Shown here: in pieces, positions 19,460-29,082 of the stretch
Layout: each line of letters begins with the position of its first letter
Position numbering within the stretch: the stretch's first letter is position 1
NCBI GenBank assembly: GCA_023458875.1
Contig: JAEWXO010000083.1
Coordinates: 18,060-82,059, forward strand
From: Bacillota bacterium
Lineage (GTDB): Bacteria; Bacillota; Clostridia; Oscillospirales; Ruminococcaceae
Length of the DNA: 64,000 nt
Direction: 5' to 3'
Made by a program: the position numbers and the translations under genes
Notes under the pieces: model-generated
What the model saw: the letters and a program-made list of their open reading frames with translations, nothing else
What the model was told of the DNA's origin: nothing
Databases searched by the model: none

Positions 19460-20019
19460 CAAAAATTATAGATAATAAAAAATTACTTCTCCATATCTGC
19501 TGTGCTCCATGCTCAGTGTATTGCATTTCAGCACTCAGAAATGAAGGTATCGAACCGGTTGGCTTATGGTACAATCCGAATATTCATCCGTTTACAGAAT
19601 ACAAAATGAGAAAAAATACACTTGTTGATTATGCCGATAAAATTGATTTAAAACTCGTTATTGAAAATGAATACGGACTTAGAAGCTTTATAAACGGAGT
19701 TTATCCTGACTTTGATAACAGATGTGAATACTGTTATAATGTCCGTCTTGATAAGACCGCAGAATACGCAGCTGAAAACGGTTTTGAAAGCTTTACAACT
19801 ACCCTGCTTGTAAGTCCATATCAGAATCATGAACTTCTGTGCCAGACAGCAGAAAAAGCTGCGACAAAATACGGCATTAAATTTTCTTATCATGATTTCC
19901 GCACAGGCTTCAGAGAAGGTCAGGATAAGGCAAGGGAAATGGGAATGTATATGCAGAAATACTGCGGATGTATATTCAGCGAAGAGGACCGTTATAGGAA
20001 GAAAAATAAAAATCATTAA
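19456..20019 (+). CDS. queH: Epoxyqueuosine reductase QueH
   Basis: The 187-residue protein has the QueH (formerly DUF208) cysteine set: HICCAPCS near residue 15, NRCEYCYN near 91 and YCGC near 169. It also has TTLLVSPYQNH and HDFRTGFREGQDKAREMGMY. QueH reduces epoxyqueuosine to queuosine in tRNA and replaces cobalamin-dependent QueG in many Firmicutes. Translation appears coupled to the phosphoesterase gene through a 4-nt overlap. A strong terminator hairpin follows its stop codon. Confidence 0.93.
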   Translation: MTKIIDNKKLLLHICCAPCSVYCISALRNEGIEPVGLWYNPNIHPFTEYKMRKNTLVDYADKIDLKLVIENEYGLRSFINGVYPDFDNRCEYCYNVRLDKTAEYAAENGFESFTTTLLVSPYQNHELLCQTAEKAATKYGIKFSYHDFRTGFREGQDKAREMGMYMQKYCGCIFSEEDRYRKKNKNH

Positions 20020-20020
20020 A

Positions 20021-20067
20021 AAATCAGCATCTTAAAAGTTTATTACTTTTAAGATGCTGATTTATTT
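20021..20067. terminator. Bidirectional terminator between queH and ldh
   Basis: A perfect 18-bp inverted repeat (20021-20038 with 20046-20063) with a 7-nt loop is flanked by A and T runs. It serves the two convergent genes. Confidence 0.9.
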
Positions 20068-21006
20068 TTACAGATCCAATCCTGCGATTACGCTTTTTAA
20101 TTTATCAACGGATTCGTAGAGCTTCTTATTTTCTTCATCATTAAGTCTGATATCAAGTACCTTCTTGATTCCGTTGCTTCCTACTATTGCAGGGACGCCT
20201 ATGCAAACATCATCTACTCCATAATGTCCGTTTACAAGGCATGAAACCGGCAATATGGAATTTTCGTTGCGGACAATTGCCTTTACTATTCTGTTGACAG
20301 CCATAGCGATTGCATAATATGTTGCACCTTTTTTTTCTATAACAGTATATGCGCTGTCACGCACATCTTCAAAAAGACTATGAATTGTATTTCCGCCGCA
20401 TTTGCCGCATATACTACAGAAATCATTCAGATCAACACCTGATACATTTGCACTGCTCCATACAGCAAGCTCACTGTCACCGTGTTCTCCTATAATAAAA
20501 GCATGTACACTTCTGCTGTCAACGCCAAGATGATCTCCAAGCAGATATTTAAGTCTTGATGTATCAAGCACTGTACCAGAGCCTATTACCCTGTCGCTCG
20601 GAAAGCCTGATATTTTCATTGCGGCGTAAGTAAGAATATCCACAGGGTTTGAAACAACCAGAAGAATACAATCCTTATTGACAGCTGCTATCTGAGGAAT
20701 AATACTTTTAAAAATAGTTATGTTTTTGTTTACCAGATCAAGACGTGTTTCATTTGGTTTTTGTCCTGCTCCGGCAGTAATTATTACTATATAACAATCA
20801 CTGAGATCTTCATAGCTTCCGGCATAGATCTTCATAGGGCTTTCAAATGATACTCCATGATTGAGATCCATTGCCTCGCCTTCTGCTTTATCTTTATTTG
20901 CATCAATAAGAACCATTTCTGAAAACAGCCCGCTGTTCATAAGCTTAAAGGCAATTGATGCACCTACAAAGCCACAGCCTATAACTGCACATTTTTGTTT
21001 ATTCAT
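20068..21006 (-). CDS. ldh: L-lactate dehydrogenase
   Basis: The 312-residue protein has the NAD motif AVIGCGFVGASIAF. The catalytic region FIIGEHGDSELAVWSSANVSG contains the active-site His, and VVSNPVDILTYAA is the expected core strand. Substrate-loop identity favours lactate over malate dehydrogenase, though the distinction is not absolute. It reduces pyruvate to lactate in fermentation. The start is the ATG at 21006 with GGAGGAA 5 nt upstream; the eight-residue longer frame lacks a site. A TATAAT preceded by TGA (21052-21057, minus) is a plausible extended -10 element. Confidence 0.92.
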   Translation of the reverse strand: MNKQKCAVIGCGFVGASIAFKLMNSGLFSEMVLIDANKDKAEGEAMDLNHGVSFESPMKIYAGSYEDLSDCYIVIITAGAGQKPNETRLDLVNKNITIFKSIIPQIAAVNKDCILLVVSNPVDILTYAAMKISGFPSDRVIGSGTVLDTSRLKYLLGDHLGVDSRSVHAFIIGEHGDSELAVWSSANVSGVDLNDFCSICGKCGGNTIHSLFEDVRDSAYTVIEKKGATYYAIAMAVNRIVKAIVRNENSILPVSCLVNGHYGVDDVCIGVPAIVGSNGIKKVLDIRLNDEENKKLYESVDKLKSVIAGLDL

Positions 21007-21128
21007 ATCGTTCCTCCAGTTTTTATACATAAAATAGTTTTATCCAATAATATTATATCATAAAGGAGGAGGTATATTCAAGGGTGTGAATAGAATAAAT
21101 AATATGTTATATTGAGAATTTTGTGTTT

Positions 21129-21227
21129 AATTAAGCAGAAGTTTCGACTTTGCGGAGTCTACCGGGCTTTGTGGTCGCCTGGACTTAGCTCATATTTGCC
21201 TAACTTTATAGTTTGCTTGATAGTAAC
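21129..21227 (+). repeat. Dispersed hairpin repeat, copy c
   Basis: Stem 1 is GACTT-TGCG-GAGTC, then CCGGGCTTTGTGGTCGCC; the alternative stem has one G-T wobble. It ends TTGATAGTAAC. It lies between the divergent ldh and Hsp70-like genes, upstream of the latter's promoter. Confidence 0.82.
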
Positions 21228-21267
21228 GTCAAAAAATCTCTGTCAATCTTATTTCACCCGTTTTTCA

Positions 21268-21296
21268 TTGACAAATAGCATATAATGTTGTAAAAT
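21268..21296 (+). promoter_or_regulatory. Promoter of the Hsp70-like gene
   Basis: TTGACA (21268-21273) and TAAAAT (21291-21296) are separated by 17 nt. The start codon follows about 55 nt downstream. Confidence 0.7.
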
Positions 21297-21350
21297 TATA
21301 ATAGATATTTTAGTAAAACATATAATATTATATAGTGATCACAGGGGGAA

Positions 21351-24300
21351 ATGAAATTGTACACACGTAATACCAATGAAATATGGGTAGATGAAAATTT
21401 CTTTGAATCAATTGTAAAGCATCAGTGTCATGATAAAATAAAGGAAGCTGCAAAAAAGCTTAATGAATATGCTTCAGGATTAAAAAAAGAACTCGATGAC
21501 TGTGCGTCAGATATATGGATTAAAATTGAAGACAAAGATATTTACTATATTCACAAGCATCATATACTTATCCCTGATATCACATCTTTTAAATGCTCGT
21601 CAGTAAATGAAGATCATTTTATTTATATGTTCAGCGGGTACAGCGGAAGAATCATAAGTGAATATGAAGCCTTTGACTTATTTTATGTAAATAAAAACAC
21701 AAACGTATTTTTTGTAGATGATACATGGTTTACTTCATTTGGAGATAACCACTGTGTAGTAAGGTACAAGACAAAAGAAGGAAATGAGTATGAGTGTATA
21801 AACTCTAACGGTAATATATCATGCTGCTACAAAAGCCTGTTTAATAAGTGTCATTCATGCAGCTGGGGATATGGAATAAAAATACCTGTCTTTGACCTTG
21901 AAAAAAAGTCCGTTATGGAAAACATGATAACCTATAATCTTATTCCTGAAAAGCTTTCAATACTCTCAAAGTCATTTTTAAAAGTTATACAGAGCCTGTA
22001 TTCCGCAGGATATATTCAGATTAATGAGGGTCTTATTTATTTTACAGATAAATTTGCCAATGATGTTCTGAATGATAAAATAAGTGAGCTTTTTGGAATT
22101 TCTCTAAAAAAAGAAAATTTAGCTGATAAAATAAAAGACTATGCACAGTTCAATACAATAAAGCTTGATGAAAAATTTCGCAGTCAATACATAAAAAGGC
22201 TACTTATGTGTGATAAAATACGTGCAGAAATAGAAGAATATGATCAGAAACAGCTTACTGACCCTAATCTTGGAACGTGGGAGCTGTGGGATGATGAGCA
22301 GCATACAAATGACTTATATAAAATAAAAACAGATATGACCCTTGTTGCAAGAAACCCGTTATATGATGTAAAAGAAGACGGAATTGTCGGAATTGATTTC
22401 GGAACGAAAAGTACCATTGTTGTTTACCAGGACGGAACTGATGTAATAAAACCAATGCGTATAGGAATGGGACATCTTAGTCTGCAGATATCACCTGAAC
22501 AATATGAAAACCCGACAGTTATGGAAATTAAAAATCTTGAGAATTTTCTCAGGTGCTACAACAGCCGCAGCGGTCGTCCTCAGACAGAATGGGCTGATTT
22601 AACCGTATCCCATACAGCATACAATTCAATGACATCCGGGAAAATATCGGACAACTTTTATTCTTATTTTTATGATCTTAAGCAATGGTGTGCAAACCAT
22701 AACCGCAATCATATTATGACTATCGTTGACCAGTGTGGAAACAAATATGAGCTGTCACCGTACATTTCGGACAATGACAATAATTTTGATCCTATTGAAA
22801 TATACGCATATTATCTCGGAACATTCATAAATAACATGCGTAATGGAATTTACCTTGACTATCTTCTCTCCTTCCCTATTACATATGAAAAAGAACTCAA
22901 GCAAAAAATAATTTCAAGCTTTGAGAGAGGAATTAAAAAATCCCTCCCTTTGTCAGTGATAAACGACAGTCACTGCATGGATATATTCAGCGTCGGACAA
23001 GGTGTAAGCGAACCGATAGCATATGCTATCACAGCATTTGCCGAATATGGTTTAAAGCCAAAGGCCGGTGAGGAAATGCTGTATGGTGTTTTTGACTTTG
23101 GAGGCGGAACGACTGATTTTAATTTTGGTACGTACAGACGTGCAGATGTATCCCTGAAGAAAAAATATGACTTTGTTATTACTCATCAGGGCTCAGGCGG
23201 TGACAAATACCTTGGAGGAGAAAACCTTCTTGAGCTGCTTGCTTTTGAAATATTCAAGGCCAACTATAAACGTCTGCTCAAACGTAAGGACGGAATTTTT
23301 GATTTTAACGGTGCAGAATTCACACTTCCTCCTGAATGTGATACATTTCTCGGTTCTGAAACAATTATTTCTGTTTCACAGAGAGCAAAGAGAAATACAA
23401 AGCAGCTTATTGAAAAACTACGTCCGTACTGGGAAAATATTGACTTTGAATATACTGTCAGACTTCCATTTGATTCCTCACTTCACAGACTGAATACTGT
23501 CAGACATAAAGAGCTTGATGAAAAATCACTTAAAATTATTGACAATATTAAAAAAGGATTTATCAGAGTGGACCTGTTTGACAATTCAGGTCAGCTTATC
23601 CCGGATTTTGAGCTTGACATATATAATGAGGATCTTGGCATAGACATAAACCTTGAAGAAATTCTTGAAAAAAGAATCGAAAAGGGTGTACGTCAGTTTT
23701 TTAATGCATTGCAGAATTCATTTGATCACAAGAGAATACTTGAAGCAAACGGTATAGAAATATTTCTTGCCGGCAATTCAGGAAAGTCACCTATACTTAA
23801 AAAACTTTTTGACAAATACATCCGTATATTTTCAAAGTCAGAGTCAGGTATAGTTGAGCCTCATTTATTCCGAATATATCCGTCACTCGGGACTCCTGAA
23901 GCAGCCAAAATACAGGAAGTAAATGGCATTCATTCGACTCCGGGTGAATTATCCGGCCCTACCGGAAAAACCGGCGTTGCATATGGCCTGATAAAAGGAA
24001 GAACCGGTTCACGTATCAAGGTTATATCAGAAGTGAGCGACGACGATCAGTTAAAATTCAATTACTATCTCGGACACTGTGAAGATGATATTTTCATTAC
24101 GGATATTTCAAATAAGACTAAAACAGGTGTGTGGACTGAGTTTACCACTGCTGATATTTCAAGGATTGAAATATATTATACAGACCTTCCCGAAGCCGCA
24201 GGAAACAGAATGCCTGTAAAAAGTATGAATAAAAAAATTATAAGACTAAAAAATACTTTTGACGATGCTTCGGTATACATCCGCATTTTAACACATTCTT

Positions 24301-24383
24301 CGATTGAATATGTTGTTTCCAGAAAAGGTGAAATTGAAAACAATATTTTTCTTACCGAAATACGCAGAATTGATTTTTCATGA
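21351..24383 (+). CDS. Large Hsp70/actin-fold ATPase with a novel N-terminal region
   Basis: The 1010-residue protein contains an Hsp70-type nucleotide-binding domain from about residue 340. Phosphate-1 is GIVGIDFGTKSTIVVY (344-359), phosphate-2 is YGVFDFGGGTTDFNFG (about 578-593), and the adenosine motif is EIFLAGNSGKSPILKK (about 803). The first 340 residues match nothing I recognise and include a Cys-rich patch (CCYKSLFNKCHSCSW). The last 130 or so are beta-rich. There is no canonical DnaK substrate-binding domain. The ATG at 21351 is only 2 nt from AGGGGG; the in-frame TTG at 21357 is better spaced and may be the true start. It stands alone between promoter and terminator. Its client and role are unknown. 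Confidence 0.85.
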   Translation: MKLYTRNTNEIWVDENFFESIVKHQCHDKIKEAAKKLNEYASGLKKELDDCASDIWIKIEDKDIYYIHKHHILIPDITSFKCSSVNEDHFIYMFSGYSGRIISEYEAFDLFYVNKNTNVFFVDDTWFTSFGDNHCVVRYKTKEGNEYECINSNGNISCCYKSLFNKCHSCSWGYGIKIPVFDLEKKSVMENMITYNLIPEKLSILSKSFLKVIQSLYSAGYIQINEGLIYFTDKFANDVLNDKISELFGISLKKENLADKIKDYAQFNTIKLDEKFRSQYIKRLLMCDKIRAEIEEYDQKQLTDPNLGTWELWDDEQHTNDLYKIKTDMTLVARNPLYDVKEDGIVGIDFGTKSTIVVYQDGTDVIKPMRIGMGHLSLQISPEQYENPTVMEIKNLENFLRCYNSRSGRPQTEWADLTVSHTAYNSMTSGKISDNFYSYFYDLKQWCANHNRNHIMTIVDQCGNKYELSPYISDNDNNFDPIEIYAYYLGTFINNMRNGIYLDYLLSFPITYEKELKQKIISSFERGIKKSLPLSVINDSHCMDIFSVGQGVSEPIAYAITAFAEYGLKPKAGEEMLYGVFDFGGGTTDFNFGTYRRADVSLKKKYDFVITHQGSGGDKYLGGENLLELLAFEIFKANYKRLLKRKDGIFDFNGAEFTLPPECDTFLGSETIISVSQRAKRNTKQLIEKLRPYWENIDFEYTVRLPFDSSLHRLNTVRHKELDEKSLKIIDNIKKGFIRVDLFDNSGQLIPDFELDIYNEDLGIDINLEEILEKRIEKGVRQFFNALQNSFDHKRILEANGIEIFLAGNSGKSPILKKLFDKYIRIFSKSESGIVEPHLFRIYPSLGTPEAAKIQEVNGIHSTPGELSGPTGKTGVAYGLIKGRTGSRIKVISEVSDDDQLKFNYYLGHCEDDIFITDISNKTKTGVWTEFTTADISRIEIYYTDLPEAAGNRMPVKSMNKKIIRLKNTFDDASVYIRILTHSSIEYVVSRKGEIENNIFLTEIRRIDFS

Positions 24384-24387
24384 TAAT

Positions 24388-24425
24388 AAAAGTTCTCCCA
24401 GTATAGTACAGGGAGAACTTTTTTA
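24388..24425. terminator. Terminator after the Hsp70-like gene
   Basis: AAGTTCTCCC pairs with GGGAGAACTT (24390-24399 and 24411-24420) and is followed by a T run. An A-rich stretch on the other side could also serve the convergent DUF3021 gene. Confidence 0.85.
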
Positions 24426-24449
24426 ACTTACTACACACATTATATTTAT

Positions 24450-24869
24450 CTATTGGTCTCTGTATTTATTATTTAATGTCTCATTAAATAAATCTGCCTG
24501 CTTTTTATCAAGAAAATATCTTGAAGAACATGTTATCACATATACCAGTGCAACAGATATACACATCATTATTATTCCTGGAATACTCAGCTTCATCCAT
24601 CCAAACATAACACTAATAAATATCATCACTACGCACAGAATAACATAATGGACCGCCGTCATTATTATAAACCCTTTTGTTGTATTTATCTCTCTGCTGA
24701 AAAAAGCAGCTGTGATAACTGCTGTTGCAGCACCTGAGATAACAATCTGCCATAGAGTATCTGATGACACAGTATCTGCTCCGGATAGAGTTATGTTTAA
24801 AGCACATATAATTATGATTGCGGTTGTAATATACATAAAATATTTTATTGATTCTATAATAATTTTCAT
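24450..24869 (-). CDS. DUF3021-type four-helix membrane protein
   Basis: The 139-residue protein has four predicted membrane helices and a short polar tail. Together with the upstream LytTR regulator, whose stop codon it overlaps by 4 nt, it matches the DUF3021 partner seen in LytTR-controlled ABC exporter cassettes. The partner is thought to be a membrane modulator of the regulator, but the mechanism is not established from this sequence. It is last in the four-gene operon 27186-24450. Confidence 0.8.
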   Translation of the reverse strand: MKIIIESIKYFMYITTAIIIICALNITLSGADTVSSDTLWQIVISGAATAVITAAFFSREINTTKGFIIMTAVHYVILCVVMIFISVMFGWMKLSIPGIIMMCISVALVYVITCSSRYFLDKKQADLFNETLNNKYRDQ

Positions 24870-25321
24870 CGTCTCTTGCCCTCCGATATCCCGATTTTCT
24901 CTTTTAAATCCGGTACATACTGCCTTGATATAACTGTTTTCTCACCGTTTTTCAGAAACGCATCAAAGCGTCCGTTTAAAGTAGGTGAAAGCTTCACTAT
25001 CTTTGATACATTAACTATAACTGATTTCGAAATTCTTAGAAAATCAGAACGCGTATACATACTCTCTATCTCATAAAGCTTCTGCTTTACTTCATATACA
25101 TTTTTTTCGCAGTATGCAAATACTTTGTTATCGACTGCTTCAAAATAAAATATATCCTTTGGAGGAAGCTTTACAATACCATCGTCACTGTATGCTGTTA
25201 TCCTGCTCCTTTCTGATTTAAGCGCATAAATAAGCTCCATAATGTCACTGTCGAGCTCAGCACATCTTATTATGATTTCATCTTCTTCTCCCTGATCCGG
25301 AGTTTCAATAATTATTTTCAT
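24866..25321 (-). CDS. LytTR-family transcriptional regulator
   Basis: The 151-residue protein has no receiver domain. Its C-terminal 100 residues form a LytTR DNA-binding domain: DIFYFEAVDNKVFAYCEKNVYEV, then LRISKSVIVNVSKIVKLSP and RQYVPDLKEKIG. It probably controls its own operon, which encodes an ABC-2 exporter and a DUF3021 membrane protein. It lies 28 nt after the permease gene and overlaps DUF3021 through ATGA. Confidence 0.9.
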   Translation of the reverse strand: MKIIIETPDQGEEDEIIIRCAELDSDIMELIYALKSERSRITAYSDDGIVKLPPKDIFYFEAVDNKVFAYCEKNVYEVKQKLYEIESMYTRSDFLRISKSVIVNVSKIVKLSPTLNGRFDAFLKNGEKTVISRQYVPDLKEKIGISEGKRR

Positions 25322-25349
25322 CCGTCAAAGCATCCTCTACTATACTATT

Positions 25350-26261
25350 TTATCTGTCAGTTTTCTTTTTTAATCCTATTAAAAATGCACCAAGCATAAG
25401 AAATGCCAATCCGCATACTAAAAGAATAATCAGGCTTGTCGTTACTGTTATTTCATTGTTAAATGCATTAAGCGTTATTCCCATAGCTTCTGAATATTCA
25501 CCTAGCATATCCTGCGGAACATCGCTGAAAAGTGATTCCAATACAGGCTTTGTCATAACATTTCTGAACATTACTGTACTATAGATAACCGGAGTACATT
25601 TCATTGCAGAAGCAATTTCGTCTGCAATTGAACCGATCGGAAGATATATACCTCCAAGAAATCCTACCAGTGTTCCTACGATCGTACCAAGTCCGCTCCA
25701 TGCGCCTTCGGTTTTCGCTGTTATAGCAGCAATATACATAATTGCTGCATATGTAAATGAATTTACTGTTATCATTCCAAGTAATTTTAAATGTACAATA
25801 AATGAAAACGCATCTGCTCCCTGCATTACACAGTAAACTTCTGTTATTGCCAGTGTTGCTGTACATACTACAATAGATGAAAGCCATGCTGAACAGATAT
25901 ATCCTGCTGAAACCACAACTCTGCTTAAAGGTGATGTATAAATTGCATTTATTTTTCCTGTCGTTCTGTCCTTTATCATTGCAGACAGGCATGAAAGAGT
26001 TACTGTAACAGCGTTTATAGAAATAATCCCCGAACATGTCCAGAGAAGAACAACAAGCTTTGCATTTTTTTCATCCTCTGCTGCATCACGTCCCTGTATA
26101 TCTTTGAGAAATCCAGTCAGGGCATCAACATTCATATCTCCAAGGAAGAAAAGCATCAGTGCTATTACTACTATCATTGACATTAACGAGAAAAAGACTG
26201 CCCCCCTGTCTCTTAAATATATACGCATATTTCTTTTAACAAGTTCAATAAACTGTGACAT
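25350..26261 (-). CDS. ABC-2 type transporter permease
   Basis: The 303-residue protein has about six membrane helices in the ABC-2 arrangement: a short N-terminal cytosolic stretch (FIELVKRNMRIYLRDRGAVF), one helix, a large extracytoplasmic loop, then five more helices. The start is the ATG at 26261 with GGAGGGA 6 nt upstream. It sits 16 nt after the ATPase gene. The pair probably exports a drug, lipid or peptide; the substrate is unknown. Confidence 0.88.
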   Translation of the reverse strand: MSQFIELVKRNMRIYLRDRGAVFFSLMSMIVVIALMLFFLGDMNVDALTGFLKDIQGRDAAEDEKNAKLVVLLWTCSGIISINAVTVTLSCLSAMIKDRTTGKINAIYTSPLSRVVVSAGYICSAWLSSIVVCTATLAITEVYCVMQGADAFSFIVHLKLLGMITVNSFTYAAIMYIAAITAKTEGAWSGLGTIVGTLVGFLGGIYLPIGSIADEIASAMKCTPVIYSTVMFRNVMTKPVLESLFSDVPQDMLGEYSEAMGITLNAFNNEITVTTSLIILLVCGLAFLMLGAFLIGLKKKTDR

Positions 26262-26277
26262 TCTATATCCCTCCATT

Positions 26278-27186
26278 TTACTTTTGATTTACTGCGTTCA
26301 GAAAAACATCATCCATATTTCCCTGAACAACTTCAAAGCCATCTATCATATTTTTGACACTGACTATCTGCGAAAGCATTTCTATTGTTTTACCCGAAGA
26401 AAATTTTACTCCGTAATCCTCAGATACAGGACAAATGCCATCATTTTCAAGGATAGTAATGATTTTATCTTTATTTTCCGGTTTGCAGTAAAGTCTGACG
26501 GAATCAGAAGTGTATTTTTGTCTTAGTTCAAATGGAGTTCCCTCTGAAATTATTTTTCCATCATTTATTATGATGATTCTCCCTGCAGAAGCAGCCTCCT
26601 CCATATAGTGAGTTGTAAGAAATACTGTCATTCCTGTGCTGCAGCGAATGCTCTCTATTGTATGCCATACATCCTGTCTTGTCGCAGGATCAAGTCCCGT
26701 TGTCGGTTCGTCAAGGAACAGTATTTCCGGTGTGTGCATAAGAGCTGCAGCAATTTCACATCGACGTTTTTGTCCGCCTGAAAGCGAACTATATTTTTTT
26801 ACCAGTATATCATCAAGTGATAATATTTCTTTTAATTTTTTCAGCTGCTTTAATGTCTCACTTTTGGGTGCACCATGAAGAATGCCCCTACATATAAGAT
26901 TTTCTTTTACTGTAAGTATATCATCAAGACAATTCTGCTGATAAACTATACCTATTTTACGTCGTATTTCATTGTCCCCGGTTCCTGTTTTGTGACCGCA
27001 TATCTCAGCTTCTCCTCCGTCAGGAGAAATAAGAGTTGAAAGCATATTAATCGTTGTTGACTTTCCGGCACCGTTTACACCAAGAAAGCCTATCATTTCA
27101 CCTTTCTTTACAGAAAATGAAATATCATTGACTGCTGTAAAATTACCAAATTTTTTAGTAAGATTTTTTACTTTAATTATGTCCAT
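26278..27186 (-). CDS. ABC transporter ATP-binding protein, DrrA/CcmA type
   Basis: The 302-residue protein has Walker A GVNGAGKST (about 37-45), Q-loop VYQQNCLDD, signature LSGGQKRRCEIA, Walker B ILFLDEPTTGLD and switch His LTTHYMEEA. The C-terminal extension is typical of the drug-exporter branch. It energises the neighbouring ABC-2 permease. The ORF reads MDIIKVKNLTKKFG. It heads the LytTR/DUF3021 cassette. Confidence 0.95.
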   Translation of the reverse strand: MDIIKVKNLTKKFGNFTAVNDISFSVKKGEMIGFLGVNGAGKSTTINMLSTLISPDGGEAEICGHKTGTGDNEIRRKIGIVYQQNCLDDILTVKENLICRGILHGAPKSETLKQLKKLKEILSLDDILVKKYSSLSGGQKRRCEIAAALMHTPEILFLDEPTTGLDPATRQDVWHTIESIRCSTGMTVFLTTHYMEEAASAGRIIIINDGKIISEGTPFELRQKYTSDSVRLYCKPENKDKIITILENDGICPVSEDYGVKFSSGKTIEMLSQIVSVKNMIDGFEVVQGNMDDVFLNAVNQK

Positions 27187-27301
27187 TTGTGTTGACTCCT
27201 TTCGTTTGGCTCTGTAATTATTGTATCAGAACTTAAGCATCCAATCAATAGCATTCAGGTAAGCTGCAAAATTGACACAGTAAAATGCATAAAAATCAAA
27301 A

Positions 27302-27346
27302 CAAAAGGAAAAGACGCAGAGAACAATTTTCACTCTCTGCGTCTTT
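27302..27346 (-). terminator. Terminator of the kinase/HAD operon
   Basis: AAAGACGCAGAG pairs with CTCTGCGTCTTT (27310-27321 and 27335-27346). On the minus strand it is followed by TTCCTTTTG, just after the kinase stop codon at 27354. Confidence 0.8.
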
Positions 27347-27353
27347 ATAACAA

Positions 27354-28271
27354 TTATCCTATAAATTCTTTAATCAAAGAATTATCAGGTACAAAGATTG
27401 TCGGTATTTCATGGAACTCTGACATGTATTTGAGCATCATACTCCTTAAATGATTATATTTGGTCTTGTCTGCATGAATAAGCTCATCATAAATAATGCT
27501 CTTATACACTGATACCTCATAATCTATAAATGTATCAATATCATAGTTTGCTCTGTACTTGTGCGGCATTATATACAGATTTTCGCCTCTCTGCACACTG
27601 TCATACATTGCAAAAATATCATCATAGCTTCGTCCCCTGAAAAGTCTGTCACGTATAAGTCTTCTCATAAGCCTTACATGTGAAGGATGAAGAATATCAC
27701 CGCTGCTTGTTTTCAGTCTTGTTCTCACACTTACATAAATGCAGTCAGCTATATCACTCATATCATCAGTTACCTCAGGGTTCAATGCATGAATACCCTC
27801 AATAATAATTACCTCGTTTTCTTTTCTTGTTATCGGAGTAACAGATGAATAATCCTGATGAACAAAATCAAATACAGGAACGTTTGCTGTTTTGCATTCA
27901 TTCATTAACTTCATATGCTGCTGAAACAGATTAATGTCGAGTCTGTAGGGTGACTCAAGATCAACGTTTCCGTTTTCATCCTTTGGAACGTTTCTCTCAT
28001 TTATGTTTTTATTAGGAATAAAGTAATTATCCATTGAAACAATATGAGCATTAATATTAATTAAGGCAAGCTCATCCCTAAGGCAATATGCAGTTGTTGT
28101 TTTTCCTGAGCCTGACGGACCTGATAAAAGGATAATCGGCTTATGATCATCACTTATCTTTTTTGCAACATTGGCAACTTTATTTTTGTAATCATTATTG
28201 GTTTTTTTAATAAAAGAAACTACATCATTTGATGCGGCTTTATTTATCTGTGAAATATTTATACATCTCAT
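27354..28271 (-). CDS. Uridine kinase-like P-loop kinase
   Basis: The 305-residue protein carries Walker A GPSGSGKTT at residues 51-59. The region VSMDNYFIPNKN corresponds to the acidic/substrate segment of uridine kinase and phosphoribulokinase, and VIIEGIHALNPE to Walker B. SHVRLMRRLIRDRLFRGRS is a typical lid. It is likely to phosphorylate a nucleoside-like molecule. Its start overlaps the HAD gene stop by 4 nt. With the two PRTases upstream it fits the biosynthetic module linked to Ter systems, where a nucleoside-like product has been proposed. It is larger than housekeeping Udk (about 210 residues). Confidence 0.85.
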   Translation of the reverse strand: MRCINISQINKAASNDVVSFIKKTNNDYKNKVANVAKKISDDHKPIILLSGPSGSGKTTTAYCLRDELALININAHIVSMDNYFIPNKNINERNVPKDENGNVDLESPYRLDINLFQQHMKLMNECKTANVPVFDFVHQDYSSVTPITRKENEVIIIEGIHALNPEVTDDMSDIADCIYVSVRTRLKTSSGDILHPSHVRLMRRLIRDRLFRGRSYDDIFAMYDSVQRGENLYIMPHKYRANYDIDTFIDYEVSVYKSIIYDELIHADKTKYNHLRSMMLKYMSEFHEIPTIFVPDNSLIKEFIG

Positions 28272-29032
28272 TTAAAATAACTCCTTTCAAATTCATCTAA
28301 CAGAGAATCTGCAAAACGTTTTTCCGTAATATCAAATCCTATAATATTCTGATTTTTCACATCATCACAAAGTGCATCCGGGCAATACGCAATGTCAGCA
28401 ATATCAAGCATAGATACATCAAATTCACTGTCGCCTGCACAGATTATTTTATCAAATACAAACCTTTTCCTGAGTCTCGAAACCGCATTTCCCTTTGACA
28501 GAATATCCGGAAAAATATATACCTTATCCCCTATAACAAATGGTGATACAATATCAGGATCTAGTATTTTCTCAAGGCATTCCTTTGTTTTAAGAGGATC
28601 ATGCGATTTGGTAAATACAAATAATTCATCCACTATACGTATCTCAAAAAATATATTGTTATCATTCTCAAGATATCTCATACCGGTCTTAAATTCCTTG
28701 ATGCTGTCACTGATAAGTGCCTTTGATTCTTCAACCCACTGCAAATCGGGAACCCCGTCTATAAGCAAAATACCACCGTTTGCAGCAAGTGCCATATGCG
28801 ATGGCTTTCCGTCAAAAAAATCTATACGAAGGTACTGCTCAACTGAACGGGTAGTAACAGGTACAAATTCTATATCCTTATTGCTGTTAATCTTTCTGAG
28901 TTTATTATATGCATAGGGAGTCATAAATGATAATTTTTTTCCATCTTTGACTTCAACACATACATCATCAGGGGATGCTTTTTTATATGAGTGAATAAGC
29001 GTATTATCGAGGTCACATGCAAATAAGTGCAT
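28268..29032 (-). CDS. HAD-superfamily phosphatase
   Basis: The 254-residue protein begins FACDLDNTLIHS, the DxD nucleophile motif of HAD phosphatases. It ends with SKGNAVSRLRKRF and KIICAGDSEFDVSMLDIAD, the Lys and acidic metal-binding motifs of the Cof/sucrose-phosphatase type with a C2 cap. The substrate is unknown. It forms a translationally coupled pair with the kinase and follows the PRTase genes, from which copy d of the dispersed repeat separates it by about 110 bp. HAD enzymes are regular members of Ter-linked metabolite modules. Confidence 0.88.
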   Translation of the reverse strand: MHLFACDLDNTLIHSYKKASPDDVCVEVKDGKKLSFMTPYAYNKLRKINSNKDIEFVPVTTRSVEQYLRIDFFDGKPSHMALAANGGILLIDGVPDLQWVEESKALISDSIKEFKTGMRYLENDNNIFFEIRIVDELFVFTKSHDPLKTKECLEKILDPDIVSPFVIGDKVYIFPDILSKGNAVSRLRKRFVFDKIICAGDSEFDVSMLDIADIAYCPDALCDDVKNQNIIGFDITEKRFADSLLDEFERSYFK

Positions 29033-29082
29033 TAATAATTCCTTTCTCTTAAATCGGTTACTATTTTTAAGTTATTATTATG

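Noticed and set aside
20068..21006. Malate dehydrogenase
   Set aside because: Motifs and loop features fit L-lactate dehydrogenase better; only an assay could fully exclude malate.
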